Assembly (NCBI RefSeq): GCF_019263585.2
Contig: NZ_JADQDF010000001.1
Location: forward strand, 992,001 to 1,056,000
Reading direction: 5' to 3'
DNA from: Pseudonocardia oceani
GTDB taxonomy: Bacteria; Actinomycetota; Actinomycetes; Mycobacteriales; Pseudonocardiaceae
Length of the DNA stretch: 64,000 bases
Numbering within the stretch: the first letter of the stretch is position 1; every line of letters begins with the position of its first letter. The notes under the pieces are model-generated. The model was not told the DNA's origin. It did not search any database and worked only from the letters and a program-made list of their open reading frames with translations. This document shows positions 44,750-54,170 of the stretch, one piece after another. A program made the position numbers and the translations under genes.

Positions 44750-46566
44750 GTCGTCACCCCGATGTGCCGCTGCAGCGCCGCCGGGAGGTTCTCCGACGTC
44801 GGATCCGTGCTGCGGGCGGTGACCGTGCCACCCTCCAGGACCGCGACCTCGTCGCAGACATCGAGGACGAAGCGCATGTGGTGCTCGACGAGCAGGACCG
44901 CACGCCCGGATCGGGCGACGTCGGTGAGCGCGAGGCCGAGGCGGTGGATCTCCGCATCGTTCAGGCCTGCGGCGGGCTCGTCGAGACAGATGACCTCGGC
45001 CCCGCCCGCGAGTGATCGGCAGATCTCCACGATGCGCTTCGTACCCAGCGAGAGTGACTCGGCGGGCGCGTCCAGCACGCCCGCGTCCAGCCGGAGCAGC
45101 GCGGCGACCTCGTCGACGGCCGCCCGACGCTGCTCCTCGCGGAGCCCGTACCGGCCGCCGGTGAAGACCGAACGCAGCACACCGTCGGCCCGCTCGCCGG
45201 CGAGCAGACCGACCTCGATGTTGCGCCGCACCGACAGCTCGTCGATCACCCGTGGCACCTGGAACGTGCGGCTCACGCCGGTGTGCGCGACCTGGTGGGG
45301 CCGCATCCCCGCGACATCGCGGTCGCCGACCTGCACACGGCCCCCGTCGGCCCGGTGGAACCCGGTCAGGATGTTGATCACGGTGGTCTTTCCGGACCCG
45401 TTGGGCCCGACGAGCCCGAGGATCCGGCCCGCCCGCAGCTCGATGTCGACGCCGTCCACCGCGACGGTGCCACCGAACGATTTGCACAGGCCGGTCGCCA
45501 CGAGCAGCGGCTCGCCCCGTACGACTCCGGCACGGGCCTCGGGACGCCCCGCCGTCGGCGCGGGTTCCGCAGGGGTCCCGTCCCGCTCGGTCGTCGGCCC
45601 ACCACTGATCTCGACGACCGGTCGACGGCGTCGGACCACCTCGCGGAGGGTGTCCAGCCCGGAGGGCAGGGCGAGGACCACGGCCAGCAGCAGCAGGCCG
45701 AGACCGAACTCGTTGAACTCGCTGAACGGGCCGACCAGCTGCGTGTACCCGGACAGCAGCATGGTCGCGACCACGACTCCGACCACCGACCGTCTGCCGC
45801 CCACGATGACCGCCGCGACCAGCACGAGAGTGAGCGACAACCCGAAGAAGCCGGCTATGACGACCTGGTTGACGTAGGCGAGCAGCCAGCCCGCGAGGCT
45901 CGCCGGCACGGCGGACAGCACGTACACCCAGGCCTTGGTGGTGCGCACGTCGACACCGGCCGCCTCGAGAGCCAGAGGGGCGTCGCGCAACGCGCGCAGC
46001 CGCGTGCCCCAGGTGGACCGGACGATGTTCCAGACGAAGAGGGTGGCGAGGACCAGCACGACCAGTGCCACCACGTACAGGCCACGGGGGCCGGCATCGA
46101 CCAGGAACTCGAAGCGGCGCACCCGCAGACCGTTCTCACCACCGGTCACCTGGGGGAAGGACTCCACGACAGCGGGGATGACGAACACGGGGAAGAACGA
46201 GATGATCCCCAGGTAGAGCGCGCTCAGCCGGATCCCCGGCAACCCGAGCAGGAGCCCGGCGAGCGCACCGGCGAGCAGCGCCACAGGAAGGGTGACCAAC
46301 GCGTCGAGTCGGGTGTGGACGTTGAGCCAGCCGACGACGTAGGCGGCTGTGCCGACGATCGCGACGTGTCCGACCATGAACTCGCCCGCCACCTGCATGG
46401 TCAGGTAGAGGCCCAGGGCCGCGACCGCATGGGCGACGACGACCTCGAGCTGGAAGAGCGTGTAGGCGGGCGCGCCCAGCGAGATGACGGCCGCCGCGAA
46501 CACGACGGCCCAGGCCGCCCCGGCGGGCCGGACGACCCGGCGGGCAGTGGCGATCACCATGGTCAC
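44746..46566 (-). CDS. LivM-LivG fusion: ABC permease plus ATPase
   Basis: 606 residues from GTG 46566 (GTGA overlap with livH; ATG 46560 is an alternative). Residues ~1-305 are a LivM permease with ~8-9 TM segments (SLGAPAYTLFQLEVVVAHAVAALG, IRLSALYLGIISFFPVFV). A ~45-residue linker follows, then LivG with GPNGSGKTT, SLSLGTKRIVEI (signature, with LG in place of the usual SGG) and VICLDEPAAGLN. Fusion of the two subunits is known but less common than separate genes. Confidence 0.92.
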   Translation of the reverse strand: MTMVIATARRVVRPAGAAWAVVFAAAVISLGAPAYTLFQLEVVVAHAVAALGLYLTMQVAGEFMVGHVAIVGTAAYVVGWLNVHTRLDALVTLPVALLAGALAGLLLGLPGIRLSALYLGIISFFPVFVIPAVVESFPQVTGGENGLRVRRFEFLVDAGPRGLYVVALVVLVLATLFVWNIVRSTWGTRLRALRDAPLALEAAGVDVRTTKAWVYVLSAVPASLAGWLLAYVNQVVIAGFFGLSLTLVLVAAVIVGGRRSVVGVVVATMLLSGYTQLVGPFSEFNEFGLGLLLLAVVLALPSGLDTLREVVRRRRPVVEISGGPTTERDGTPAEPAPTAGRPEARAGVVRGEPLLVATGLCKSFGGTVAVDGVDIELRAGRILGLVGPNGSGKTTVINILTGFHRADGGRVQVGDRDVAGMRPHQVAHTGVSRTFQVPRVIDELSVRRNIEVGLLAGERADGVLRSVFTGGRYGLREEQRRAAVDEVAALLRLDAGVLDAPAESLSLGTKRIVEICRSLAGGAEVICLDEPAAGLNDAEIHRLGLALTDVARSGRAVLLVEHHMRFVLDVCDEVAVLEGGTVTARSTDPTSENLPAALQRHIGVTT

Positions 46567-47453
46567 ACCGTCCTCAGCACGCGACGCCCGAGCAGGCCCG
46601 TCGGCCTGAGCAGCAGCACGACGAGCACCAGCGCGAGCACCAGCGGGTCCACGAGGTTCGTCGAGCCGAACACCGGGGTGAACGCGACGACGAGCCCGAT
46701 CAGCACGCCCCCTGCCATCGCCCCCGCAAAACTGCCGAAACCACCGATCGCCATGGCGGCGAACCCGTAGATGAGCAGGCCGGTGCCGACGAAGGGTGAG
46801 GCGAACGAGACCGGTGAGATCAGTACCCCGGCCAGTCCCGCGAGGCCACCCGCCAGGGCGAACGTGCCGAGCACCACGGCACCGAAGGACACCCCGGTCA
46901 GCTCGACACCGGTCGGGTCGGAGTGGGCCGCGCGCAGGATCCGACCCGCCTCGGTCCGGCGCATGACCAGCTCGAAGACCAGCGCCACGACGGCGAGCAC
47001 GACCACCATCACGAGGTAGACCCGCCGTACCGGCACCCCGAACACATCCAGGGGCGGACCGTCGAGGTAGGCGGGCACCGTGCGCTCCTCGGCCCCGAAC
47101 CCGAACTCGACGAGCGCCTCGACGACGATCATGAACGCGAGCGTGGACACCATCACCGCGAAGTGCTCGTTGGTCCCGCGCCCTCGCAGGGGACGCACCG
47201 CGACCCGCTCCGACACCACCCCGAGAGCGGCGACCAGGACGACCGCGCCGATCGCCGTCACCGTCCACGGCAGTGCGAGACCCACCGTCCCGACGTGCGC
47301 CAGCACGGCGCCGAGGGTGACGAACGACCCGATCCCGAGGTGGAAATACCCGGTCGCCGAGTAGACGAGGGTGAAGCTCAGGGCCATCAGGGCGTACACG
47401 CTGCCCAGGCCGATGCCGCTCTGGAGCGAGACGAAGAACGTCTGCACGCTCAC
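46563..47453 (-). CDS. livH: branched-chain-type ABC permease (LivH)
   Basis: 296 residues from GTG 47453, overlapping the livK stop. LivH signatures: GIGLGSVYALMALSFTLVYSATGYFHLGIGSF at the N-terminus and AMAIGGFGSFAGAMAGGVLIGL late, about 8 TM segments. It forms the translocation pore with the LivM domain. Confidence 0.93.
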   Translation of the reverse strand: MSVQTFFVSLQSGIGLGSVYALMALSFTLVYSATGYFHLGIGSFVTLGAVLAHVGTVGLALPWTVTAIGAVVLVAALGVVSERVAVRPLRGRGTNEHFAVMVSTLAFMIVVEALVEFGFGAEERTVPAYLDGPPLDVFGVPVRRVYLVMVVVLAVVALVFELVMRRTEAGRILRAAHSDPTGVELTGVSFGAVVLGTFALAGGLAGLAGVLISPVSFASPFVGTGLLIYGFAAMAIGGFGSFAGAMAGGVLIGLVVAFTPVFGSTNLVDPLVLALVLVVLLLRPTGLLGRRVLRTV

Positions 47454-48694
47454 GATCCGGCCGGACCCGTCAACCGCGTGCCCTCATAGGTTCCGTCGAC
47501 CGGCTCCCCGATGACGTTGAGGGCGTACTGCAGTGCCGGGTCGATCCGCGAGGCGTCGTGTGCGTCCGGGCCGAAACGAGGGCCCTGGCCGACGAAGAAC
47601 AACCAGGGGATCTCCGCTGCGGCAGGATCGTCGCCGAGGCGCTCCAGCGCGTCGCGCGCCGCGACCTGGTCCATCTCCCCCGCCGACTCGAACGCGTACT
47701 TCAGCGCCAGGACCATGTCGCCCCCCACCGAGCTCGCGGTGATGGAGCTCAGGTCGCCGTCCGTCGCCCGGATCGCCTCGATGAAGCGTGTCTGCGCATC
47801 GGAGAGCATCCCGTCGGTGCGGGTGGCGGCCATCGCGCCGGTCCAGCGGACCCGCGGCTGGACCTCGGCCGGCACCAGCTCGGCCAACGGGGAGGAACCC
47901 CAGCCCAGGGTGCCCACGATCTGCGCGTCGTTCCAGCCGAGGTCGACCAGTCCGGTGGTGAGCACCCCGATGGGCGTGCCCTTGAGGTTCCCGGTCAGCA
48001 CCTCCGCGCCCGCGGCCCGCAGCAGCTGCAACTGGGTGGTGTAGTCACGACCGCTCGGATCGAGCAGTTCCCGACCGACGACCTGCAGGCCGTACTCGGC
48101 GGCCGCCGCCGCCATGCCGGCGTCGACCGCCCGTCCGGTGTCGTCGGCCGGGTTGACGAGGCCGATGCGCGTCGCACCGGTAGCGGCCACCGCCTGCAGG
48201 GTCGCGCGGGTGTCGGCGGCCGCGGTGCTGGCGAAGGAGAAGCTGAACGGGTGCTCGGCGACGTCCTCGGTCGTGTCGGCTCCGGTGGATCCGCTGGTCA
48301 CCGACACGATCTCGGTGGAGTCGACCACTGCGAGCACGGCGGCGTTGAGGCTTCCGGTCGCCTCGGCGACGATCGCGTCGACCGAGGCGGGGTCGGCGAG
48401 CACCTCGCGCATCGCGGCGACCGAGCGCTGAGCGTCCGAAGCCGAGTCCCGGATGTCGACCACGACCCTGCGGCCGAGGATGCCGCCGTCCTGGTTGACG
48501 ATCATGGCTTGGGCCTGCAGGCCGGAGAGCAACGGCGTGCCGACCGGTCCGAGTGCGCCGGTGAGGGGCAGGACTCCCGTGATGCGGAACTCGCCGTTCC
48601 GATCGCTTCCGCCGTCGTCGCCGCCACAGGCCGTGAGTACGAGCGCGACGGACAACGCCATGACGGCCGCGGTGCTCTTCCATCTCCGTTGCAT
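47450..48694 (-). CDS. substrate-binding lipoprotein of a branched-chain-type ABC importer (LivK-like)
   Basis: 414 residues. Type II signal peptide with lipobox LVLTACGG, then a periplasmic-binding protein type I fold (ITGVLPLTGALGPVGTPLLSG, QDGGILGRRVVVDIRDSASD). In actinobacteria it would be tethered outside the membrane. The family binds amino acids but also aromatic and other carboxylates; the CoA operon next door suggests a carboxylic acid. The 256-bp leader contains an 18-bp putative operator (48897) and a hairpin (48750). Confidence 0.9.
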   Translation of the reverse strand: MQRRWKSTAAVMALSVALVLTACGGDDGGSDRNGEFRITGVLPLTGALGPVGTPLLSGLQAQAMIVNQDGGILGRRVVVDIRDSASDAQRSVAAMREVLADPASVDAIVAEATGSLNAAVLAVVDSTEIVSVTSGSTGADTTEDVAEHPFSFSFASTAAADTRATLQAVAATGATRIGLVNPADDTGRAVDAGMAAAAAEYGLQVVGRELLDPSGRDYTTQLQLLRAAGAEVLTGNLKGTPIGVLTTGLVDLGWNDAQIVGTLGWGSSPLAELVPAEVQPRVRWTGAMAATRTDGMLSDAQTRFIEAIRATDGDLSSITASSVGGDMVLALKYAFESAGEMDQVAARDALERLGDDPAAAEIPWLFFVGQGPRFGPDAHDASRIDPALQYALNVIGEPVDGTYEGTRLTGPAGS

Positions 48695-48749
48695 GGTCCA
48701 CCTACCGTTGGTCGTCTGCGTCGTGTCGGTGGGTCGAGATCACTCGCCC

Positions 48750-48773
48750 TCCCGGCGTCGTCGGCGACGCCGG
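48750..48773 (-). other. hairpin in the livK leader
   Basis: CCCGGCGTC (48750-48758) and GACGCCGGG (48765-48773) form a 9-bp stem with a 6-nt loop between the operator at 48897 and the livK start at 48694. It could be a terminator for the upstream regulator gene, an attenuator or mRNA-protecting structure. Confidence 0.4.
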
Positions 48774-48896
48774 GGATCCTCCTCGACAGGACGGTGGCCA
48801 CCCGCGTACCTCCGCGGGCGGGTGGTGCTGATGCTGGGGGCCCGGGGCGGACCTGCTGCTCCGCGTTCCCGGATGACCGTGAGCCGGGCCACTAAG

Positions 48897-48914
48897 ACCT
48901 AATCATTGGTATGT
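48897..48914. promoter_or_regulatory. 18-bp putative FadR/GntR-type operator, copy 1
   Basis: ACCTAATCATTGGTATGT lies 203 bp upstream of livK, just past the stop of a FadR-family gene. The identical 18 bp occurs at 59769, in the same position relative to the paralogous regulator. The AT-rich core with partial symmetry (ATCATTGGTAT) is like GntR/FadR sites. Confidence 0.75.
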
Positions 48915-48950
48915 TGGCGCGTCAAGAGCCGTTCTGGGTACAGCGTGGTC

Positions 48951-49706
48951 CTAGAGCAGGTCGAGAACGGTGCGGGAGCCGGCACCACGGATGAGGTAGT
49001 CCTCGGACTCCTCGAGGTGGCGCCGCCACAGCTCCCGGGCAGCCTCGTGGTCACCCTGTTCGATGAGGTCGACGAGGCGCACGTGGGTGCGGTGACCGAG
49101 ACGCTGCGCCCGCTCGGTCTCCGAGCTCTGCGGATCGGCGACGACCTGCTCCTCGCTCCCGGCCTCGACGATGTGGCGCACGAGGTCGGTGAGCAGGGCG
49201 ACGGTGTGGTTGCCTGCCAGGTGCGCCACGAGCCGGTGGAACCCCATCAGGTCGCGGATGCCCGACACCGCATCGGTGTCGGCGGTCTGTTCCAAGGCCC
49301 CACGCAGCGTGGCCACGTCATCGGCGCGGCGGTTGCGGGCCAGCAGCGCGGCGCAGGACGGCTCGAGAACGGCTCGGGCCCGGTACACGTCCGCGAGGCT
49401 CGCTCCGCGCGAGGCGAGCACCAGCGCCGCACTGCGGGCGGCGACGCTCCCGTCCGGGCGGTGCACGATCGCGCCGCCCTGCGCTCCCCTGCGGACGGTG
49501 AGGAGCCCCTCGGTCTCCAGGACCCGGAAGGCGTCGCGCAGGGTCTGGCGCGCGACCTGGAAGCGCTCCATCAGGACCGCCTCCGGCGGCAGCGCCGTCC
49601 CGTCCTCCATGGAGGTGATGATGCGTCGGCGCAGCTGAGTGGCGATGAGATCAGCCGCGCGTTGCGGTCGCACGGGTTGCAGTCCGGTCAGCTGCTCCGC
49701 CTTCAC
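48951..49706 (-). CDS. FadR-subfamily GntR transcriptional regulator
   Basis: 251 residues from GTG 49706 (frame open further). Winged helix ~15-85: LPPEAVLMERFQVARQTLRDAFRVLETEGLLTVRRG; then an FCD effector domain with metal/ligand-type residues (FHRLVAHLAGN, HTHVRLVDLI). It is closely paralogous to 59827-60606, sharing LPPEAVLMEQ/ERF, the C-terminal EDYL(I/V)RGAGS and more. It sits between the CoA operon and livK; the shared 18-bp motif suggests both paralogues recognise the same site. The 182 bp upstream (49707-49888) show nothing else. Confidence 0.9.
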   Translation of the reverse strand: MKAEQLTGLQPVRPQRAADLIATQLRRRIITSMEDGTALPPEAVLMERFQVARQTLRDAFRVLETEGLLTVRRGAQGGAIVHRPDGSVAARSAALVLASRGASLADVYRARAVLEPSCAALLARNRRADDVATLRGALEQTADTDAVSGIRDLMGFHRLVAHLAGNHTVALLTDLVRHIVEAGSEEQVVADPQSSETERAQRLGHRTHVRLVDLIEQGDHEAARELWRRHLEESEDYLIRGAGSRTVLDLL

Positions 49707-49888
49707 GGCGCCCCGGCCGTCCGACCGGGGATCCTGACGACCCGACACCGACACCGTCCCCCCGCCCGACGGCGGGAGCGAGAGCCGGTCGGCCTGCACG
49801 TCCCACGTCTGCGCTACGCAGTTTAGGGGTGTCCCACGCAGGTCCGGCCCGGGAGGCCCCGGTCCCGAACCCCGCCGATCGGCACCGG

Positions 49889-51067
49889 TCACGGCGGCAC
49901 CGTCCGCCGGCCGCTCCCCAGCTCGGCCACGACCAGTGCCGTGTGCTCACCGAGCAGTGGCGCCGGCCGCAGCGGCCCGGCATCCTCACCGGAGAACTTC
50001 ACCGCCCGCCCGACGACCTGCACCGCTCCTCCGGACGGGTGCTCCACGGGGAGCACCATGTTCCGGGCCGCGATGTGCGGATCGGCGACGATGTCCGCGG
50101 CGGAGTGCACGGGGCCACAGGGGACGTGGTCGGCCAGCGCGCGCACGACCTCCGCGCTCGACCGCTGCCGGCTCCACCCCTCCACGATGCCGTACACCTC
50201 CACCGTACGGGCCAGGCGTGCGGCGTTGGTCGCGAAGCGCGGATCGGAGCCGAGCTCCGGTCGTCCCGCGATCCGTGCGAGCGCGGCCCAGTGCCGGTCC
50301 GACGGTGCGGCGATCGCCACTGCGCCCGTCGCCGTCCGCACGACGCCGTAGGGGCACAGGAGCGGATGGGAGTTGCCCTGCGGGACAGGGCTGCTCCCGG
50401 TGATCGAGTACTGGTGGACGATCCGCTCCGAGAGCGCGAGCACCGCGTCGTAGAGCGCGACGTCCACGTAGCGGCCGACGCCCGAGGCCTCGGCCTCACG
50501 CACGGCAGCCAGGATCCCGACCGCGGCCAGCGCCGCCGGGAAGATGTCCCCGACGCCCGGTCCCACCTTCATCGGGTGGGCGGCGTCCTCCCCCGTCACC
50601 CCCATCACCCCGCCCATGGCCTGAGCGATGATGTCGAAGGCCGGGCGTTCGGCGTGCGGACTCGCTCCTGTCCGCGGGTCGCCGAACCCTCTGATCGAGG
50701 CGTAGACGAGCCCAGGACAGCGCTCGTGCAGCACCTCCCAGGAGAGGCCGAACCGGTCCATCACCCCGACCCGGAAGTTCTCGACCAGCACGTCGGCCGT
50801 ATCCAGGAGGCGGAGCAGGAGGTCACGACCGGCCGTGGTGCTCAGGTCGGCGACCACACCGCGCTTGTTGCGGTTCACGCTCGCGAAGTACCCGCCGTAC
50901 GCACCCGGTGGGTCGAGGTGCGGGCCCCACTGCCGGGCCACGTCGCCGTGCGGTGGCTCCACCTTGATGACGTCGGCGTCCATGTCGGCGAGCAGCATGG
51001 TGCAGAACGGGCCGGCGAGCACCTGTGTCAGGTCGACCACCCGCAGGCCGGCCAGTGGTCCGGGCAC
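49889..51067 (-). CDS. class III CoA-transferase (CaiB/BaiF family)
   Basis: 392 residues from GTG 51067, adjacent to the preceding stop. Signatures: [33 protein letters not shown]-type start (here [15 protein letters not shown]), [26 protein letters not shown], and [13 protein letters not shown]. The catalytic Asp is expected in [10 protein letters not shown](V)MG context. It moves CoA between carboxylic acids, here probably activating the imported acid. Last gene of the coupled CoA set. Confidence 0.93.
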   Translation of the reverse strand: [392 protein letters not shown]

Positions 51068-51068
51068 G

Positions 51069-51872
51069 TCAGGTCGGGATCACGGGGAAGATCTCGTCGT
51101 CGAACTCCTCGTCGAGTCGGAGGTCGATCCCCTGGGTGTTGTTGGACGCCGCCCCGTTGTAGAGCGTCTCGGCCGGGAAGAAGGTCACGGCGTACACCCA
51201 GCGGGTGGTGTCGGTGATGTTGTCCCGGGCGGAGTGCACGGTGAGGAAGTCGTGCACCGTGACGTCGCCGACCTGCAGGTCGATGGCCGGCGAGATCGGG
51301 TAGCGGTCCACGACGTCGGGGTAGAAGTCGACGATGTCGATCCCGTCCTTGCGCAGGCCGAAACGGCCGAGCGGACCTGCGGCGACCGACCCGCTGAGGA
51401 AGCGCATGCTGCCGCGCTCCGCCGGGCAGTCGACGAGCGGGATCCACAGGGTCAGGGCACCTCCCCGGTCGAACGGCTGGTGCGGGAGGTCCTGGTGCCA
51501 CGGAGTACGGGAGCCGCCGTCCTGGGCGGGCCGCTTGGCCATGAAGATGTCGGTGTACCAGCGGAGCGCCCGTCCGCCCGTCAGGCTGGTCGGGATCGAG
51601 CCGATCTCCCGGGACTGCGACACCGTCCGCAGCCACGGGTGTTCCCGGGCCGCGCGCGGCCACGCGGAGTAGCGCGAACCGCGGCTGTTGAAGCGGGGGT
51701 CCTCGGCGTCGGCTCCCATGTTCTCCTTGGCGATGACCAGGAGCTGGTCGGTGAGCCGTCGCGGGATGACCTGCTCGAGCTTGGCCCAGCCGTGCGTACG
51801 GAAGTGGTCGATCTCCTCAGGGGCGAGCGAGCGGATGCCGCTCAGGTCGACCTCTGCGACGTCGTTAGGCAT
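51069..51872 (-). CDS. phytanoyl-CoA dioxygenase (PhyH) family protein
   Basis: 267 residues from ATG 51872. Fe(II)/2-oxoglutarate oxygenase fold with metal motif WHQDLPH (HxD) and the distal His and 2OG-binding Arg in VHSARDNITDTTRW. Members alpha-hydroxylate acyl-CoAs or other metabolites. It lies between CapA-like and CoA-transferase genes in the leftward operon, so the substrate may be an acyl-CoA of the same pathway. Confidence 0.9.
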   Translation of the reverse strand: MPNDVAEVDLSGIRSLAPEEIDHFRTHGWAKLEQVIPRRLTDQLLVIAKENMGADAEDPRFNSRGSRYSAWPRAAREHPWLRTVSQSREIGSIPTSLTGGRALRWYTDIFMAKRPAQDGGSRTPWHQDLPHQPFDRGGALTLWIPLVDCPAERGSMRFLSGSVAAGPLGRFGLRKDGIDIVDFYPDVVDRYPISPAIDLQVGDVTVHDFLTVHSARDNITDTTRWVYAVTFFPAETLYNGAASNNTQGIDLRLDEEFDDEIFPVIPT

Positions 51873-51921
51873 GACGTGTCTCCTCGTGGGTCTCGGTGGT
51901 GCGAAGGGGCGGTCGATGGGC

Positions 51922-53364
51922 TCATGCGAAGCGGATGACCAGCTGGCCGTCCTCGACCGTGGTCTCGGTGCCCAGGGCGGCCGACTCGCCCGCTGCATGC
52001 GCCAGCACGCGTTCCTCCACATCGGACCCGCGTTCGGCGAGCAGCGGGAGCTGCTTGCGGAAGCGCGGTGTCGGCGTGGCCGCGTCGTCACTGAACTGGG
52101 TTCCTCCCAGTGGCTCGACCGGTTGCACGCGGATCTCGCGCAGCCGGGCCAGGTCGTCGAAGACGCACAGGTGGACCGCCGAGCCTCCGGCCCCCTGCAG
52201 CCGCGCACCCAGCGGCCCGCCCTCCGCGAAGGCCTGCCGGGCGCGCCGGGACCGGATGTCGAGGTAGTCCGCGGCCGTGCTGTCCGCGTCCAGCCCGTAG
52301 CGCAGCCGTTGGGAGAGGGGGATCTCGCGCACGGCCTCGGTCTGCAGGAACAGCCCGGGCAGGCCGTGCAGGATCGGCTTGTCGCGATAGATCTCCACCC
52401 CGCCGAAGGAGGCGCCGTTGTTGAAGAAGACGTCTGCGCCCGCGTCGATGGCCCCGTGGGAGAACGCCGAGACGTACCCGTGCACGCCGTCCTCACCGTG
52501 GCTCTGGTCGTGCAGGCCGACGAGCACGATGTCGGCCTGCCTGCGAGCCTCGCGGACGGCCTTGAACAGTCGGTCGAGGTCCTCGGCGCACGGCTCGGTG
52601 TGCTGCCCGGGTGCGTCGTCCACCACGAACTTGCGTCCGAGGAACCACACCTGGTCCTCGGTGTCCTGTTCGACGTCGAGGTTGCTCGCGGACCCCACGA
52701 GCGGGTGGCTGCGCCAGAACCCCAGCCGCCGGTAGGTCTTGTCCTGCTCCCAGCCCAGCTCGCGGCTCATGGTCCGCAGGTTCTCCAGCTGCGCGCGGGT
52801 CACGTGTGCGACCGCGGAGTAGCGCAGGAGGTTGAGCCCGGGGCGCGAGCGGAAGGGGGGTTGCTCGTCGGAGGCCAGTACTCCCATCGGCCAGGGGAAC
52901 CCCAGGCCCAGTGCACCGCGTGGACCCCAGTCGCATGCGGCGACGAAGGCCACCCGCAAGCCGGCGGGGGTGTCGATGTAGCCGGGCTGCGTCGCCTCGG
53001 TCAGGCTGGCGCCGATCCCGGTGAACGGCAGCCCGGCGGCGCGCAGCGCCTGCACGGTGGACAGCACACCCGCATCGCCGAAGTCGGAGACGTGGTTGTT
53101 CGCCGCACAGACGGCATCGATGCCCATGAAGCGCAGGTCGTCCAGCATGTCCGGTGTGCCGGCCATGTACGTCGCCGCCCACCCGTGGCCCGCGACGAAC
53201 GCGGGCGGCGTGTCCGGATCGGGGATGGTGCACTCCAGGTTCGCCAGCGTGACGTCGGCGGCCCGCAACAGGTCCACGGTCTGCAGGAACCGGGGATGGG
53301 CGTTGCGTCGGACCGACTGCGCGATGAACGTGTTGCCGGTGAGCGCGATGGTGGTCGTGCCCAT
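51922..53364 (-). CDS. CapA-family (PgsA-like) metallophosphoesterase-fold protein
   Basis: 480 residues; ATG overlaps the enoyl-CoA hydratase stop (ATGA). CapA landmarks: ALTGNTFIAQS at the start, NLECTIPDP, CAANNHVSDFGDAGVL and LHDQSHGEDGVHGYVSAFSHGAIDAGADV. The family was named for poly-gamma-glutamate synthesis but many members sit in catabolic operons and may be hydrolases. No signal peptide or TM is seen, unlike capsule CapA, suggesting a cytosolic enzyme. Some canonical H residues vary (VGLHDQSHG for WG.E). Confidence 0.8.
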   Translation of the reverse strand: MGTTTIALTGNTFIAQSVRRNAHPRFLQTVDLLRAADVTLANLECTIPDPDTPPAFVAGHGWAATYMAGTPDMLDDLRFMGIDAVCAANNHVSDFGDAGVLSTVQALRAAGLPFTGIGASLTEATQPGYIDTPAGLRVAFVAACDWGPRGALGLGFPWPMGVLASDEQPPFRSRPGLNLLRYSAVAHVTRAQLENLRTMSRELGWEQDKTYRRLGFWRSHPLVGSASNLDVEQDTEDQVWFLGRKFVVDDAPGQHTEPCAEDLDRLFKAVREARRQADIVLVGLHDQSHGEDGVHGYVSAFSHGAIDAGADVFFNNGASFGGVEIYRDKPILHGLPGLFLQTEAVREIPLSQRLRYGLDADSTAADYLDIRSRRARQAFAEGGPLGARLQGAGGSAVHLCVFDDLARLREIRVQPVEPLGGTQFSDDAATPTPRFRKQLPLLAERGSDVEERVLAHAAGESAALGTETTVEDGQLVIRFA

Positions 53365-54170
53365 CACCGCCTCACGTGACGGGCGAAGTCGGGAGCACGC
53401 TTCTCGGCGAAAGCGTGAGCGCCCTCCAGTCCCTCGTCGCTCGTGGCGTAGAGGCTCAGCGCGGCCGAAGCGACGTTGGCGAGCCCCGCCTGGTGTTCGG
53501 TGTCGGTGTTGAACGAGTGCTTGAGGAACTTGATCGCGGTCGGGCTCATCCGGGCGATGTCCTCGGCCCAGCGGTGGGCCTCCGCCATCAGGTCGTCCGC
53601 GGGCACCACCGCGTTGACCAGGCCCCACCGCTCGGCCGTGGCGGCGTCGTACTGCCTGCACAGGTACCAGATCTCACGCGCCCGCTTCTCGCCGACGATC
53701 CGGGCCAGGTACGTGGTCCCGAACCCTGCGTCGAAGGACCCGACCCGTGGGCCGGCCTGACCGAAGCGGGCGGTCTCACTGGCGATGCTGAGGTCGCACA
53801 GGACGTGGAACACGTGCCCGCCCCCGATCGCGAGCCCGTTGACCGCGGCGATCACCGGCTTCGGGATGTCCCGGATGAGGCGGTGGAAGTAGTCCACCTC
53901 GAACATCCCGCTCGCCGTCGGGCCGTAGTCCCCGGTCTCGGCGCGCTGCTTCACGTCACCGCCGGTGCAGAAGGCCTTCTCGCCCGCGCCGGTCAAGATC
54001 ACGCTGAGCACCGCGGTGTCGGCCCATGCGAGGCGGAACGCCGCGATCAGCTCGTCGATCGTGCGGCCGCGGAACGCGTTGTACCGGGCCGGTCGGTTGA
54101 TCGTGACGACCGCGGTCGGGCCGTGCACCTCGTAGACGACGTCCTCGAAGTCGTGGGTGTCCATCGCCAT
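53364..54170 (-). CDS. enoyl-CoA hydratase/isomerase (crotonase) family
   Basis: 268 residues from ATG 54170, overlapping the upstream stop. Crotonase motifs: INRPARYNAFRGRTIDEL, KAFCTGGDVKQRAETGDYG (first oxyanion loop), AAVNGLAIGGGHVFHVLCDLSIAS (second) and GPRVGSFDAGFGTTYLARIVG. The GGDVKQR and GSFDAGFG patterns are close to MenB/dihydroxynaphthoyl-CoA synthase-like and alicyclic hydratase members, hinting at a cyclic acyl-CoA substrate (inference). Confidence 0.92.
   Translation of the reverse strand: MAMDTHDFEDVVYEVHGPTAVVTINRPARYNAFRGRTIDELIAAFRLAWADTAVLSVILTGAGEKAFCTGGDVKQRAETGDYGPTASGMFEVDYFHRLIRDIPKPVIAAVNGLAIGGGHVFHVLCDLSIASETARFGQAGPRVGSFDAGFGTTYLARIVGEKRAREIWYLCRQYDAATAERWGLVNAVVPADDLMAEAHRWAEDIARMSPTAIKFLKHSFNTDTEHQAGLANVASAALSLYATSDEGLEGAHAFAEKRAPDFARHVRR

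Noticed and set aside
48750..48773. livK leader hairpin as a riboswitch
   Set aside because: Single 9-bp stem only; no conserved aptamer features recognised, so listed just as a hairpin.
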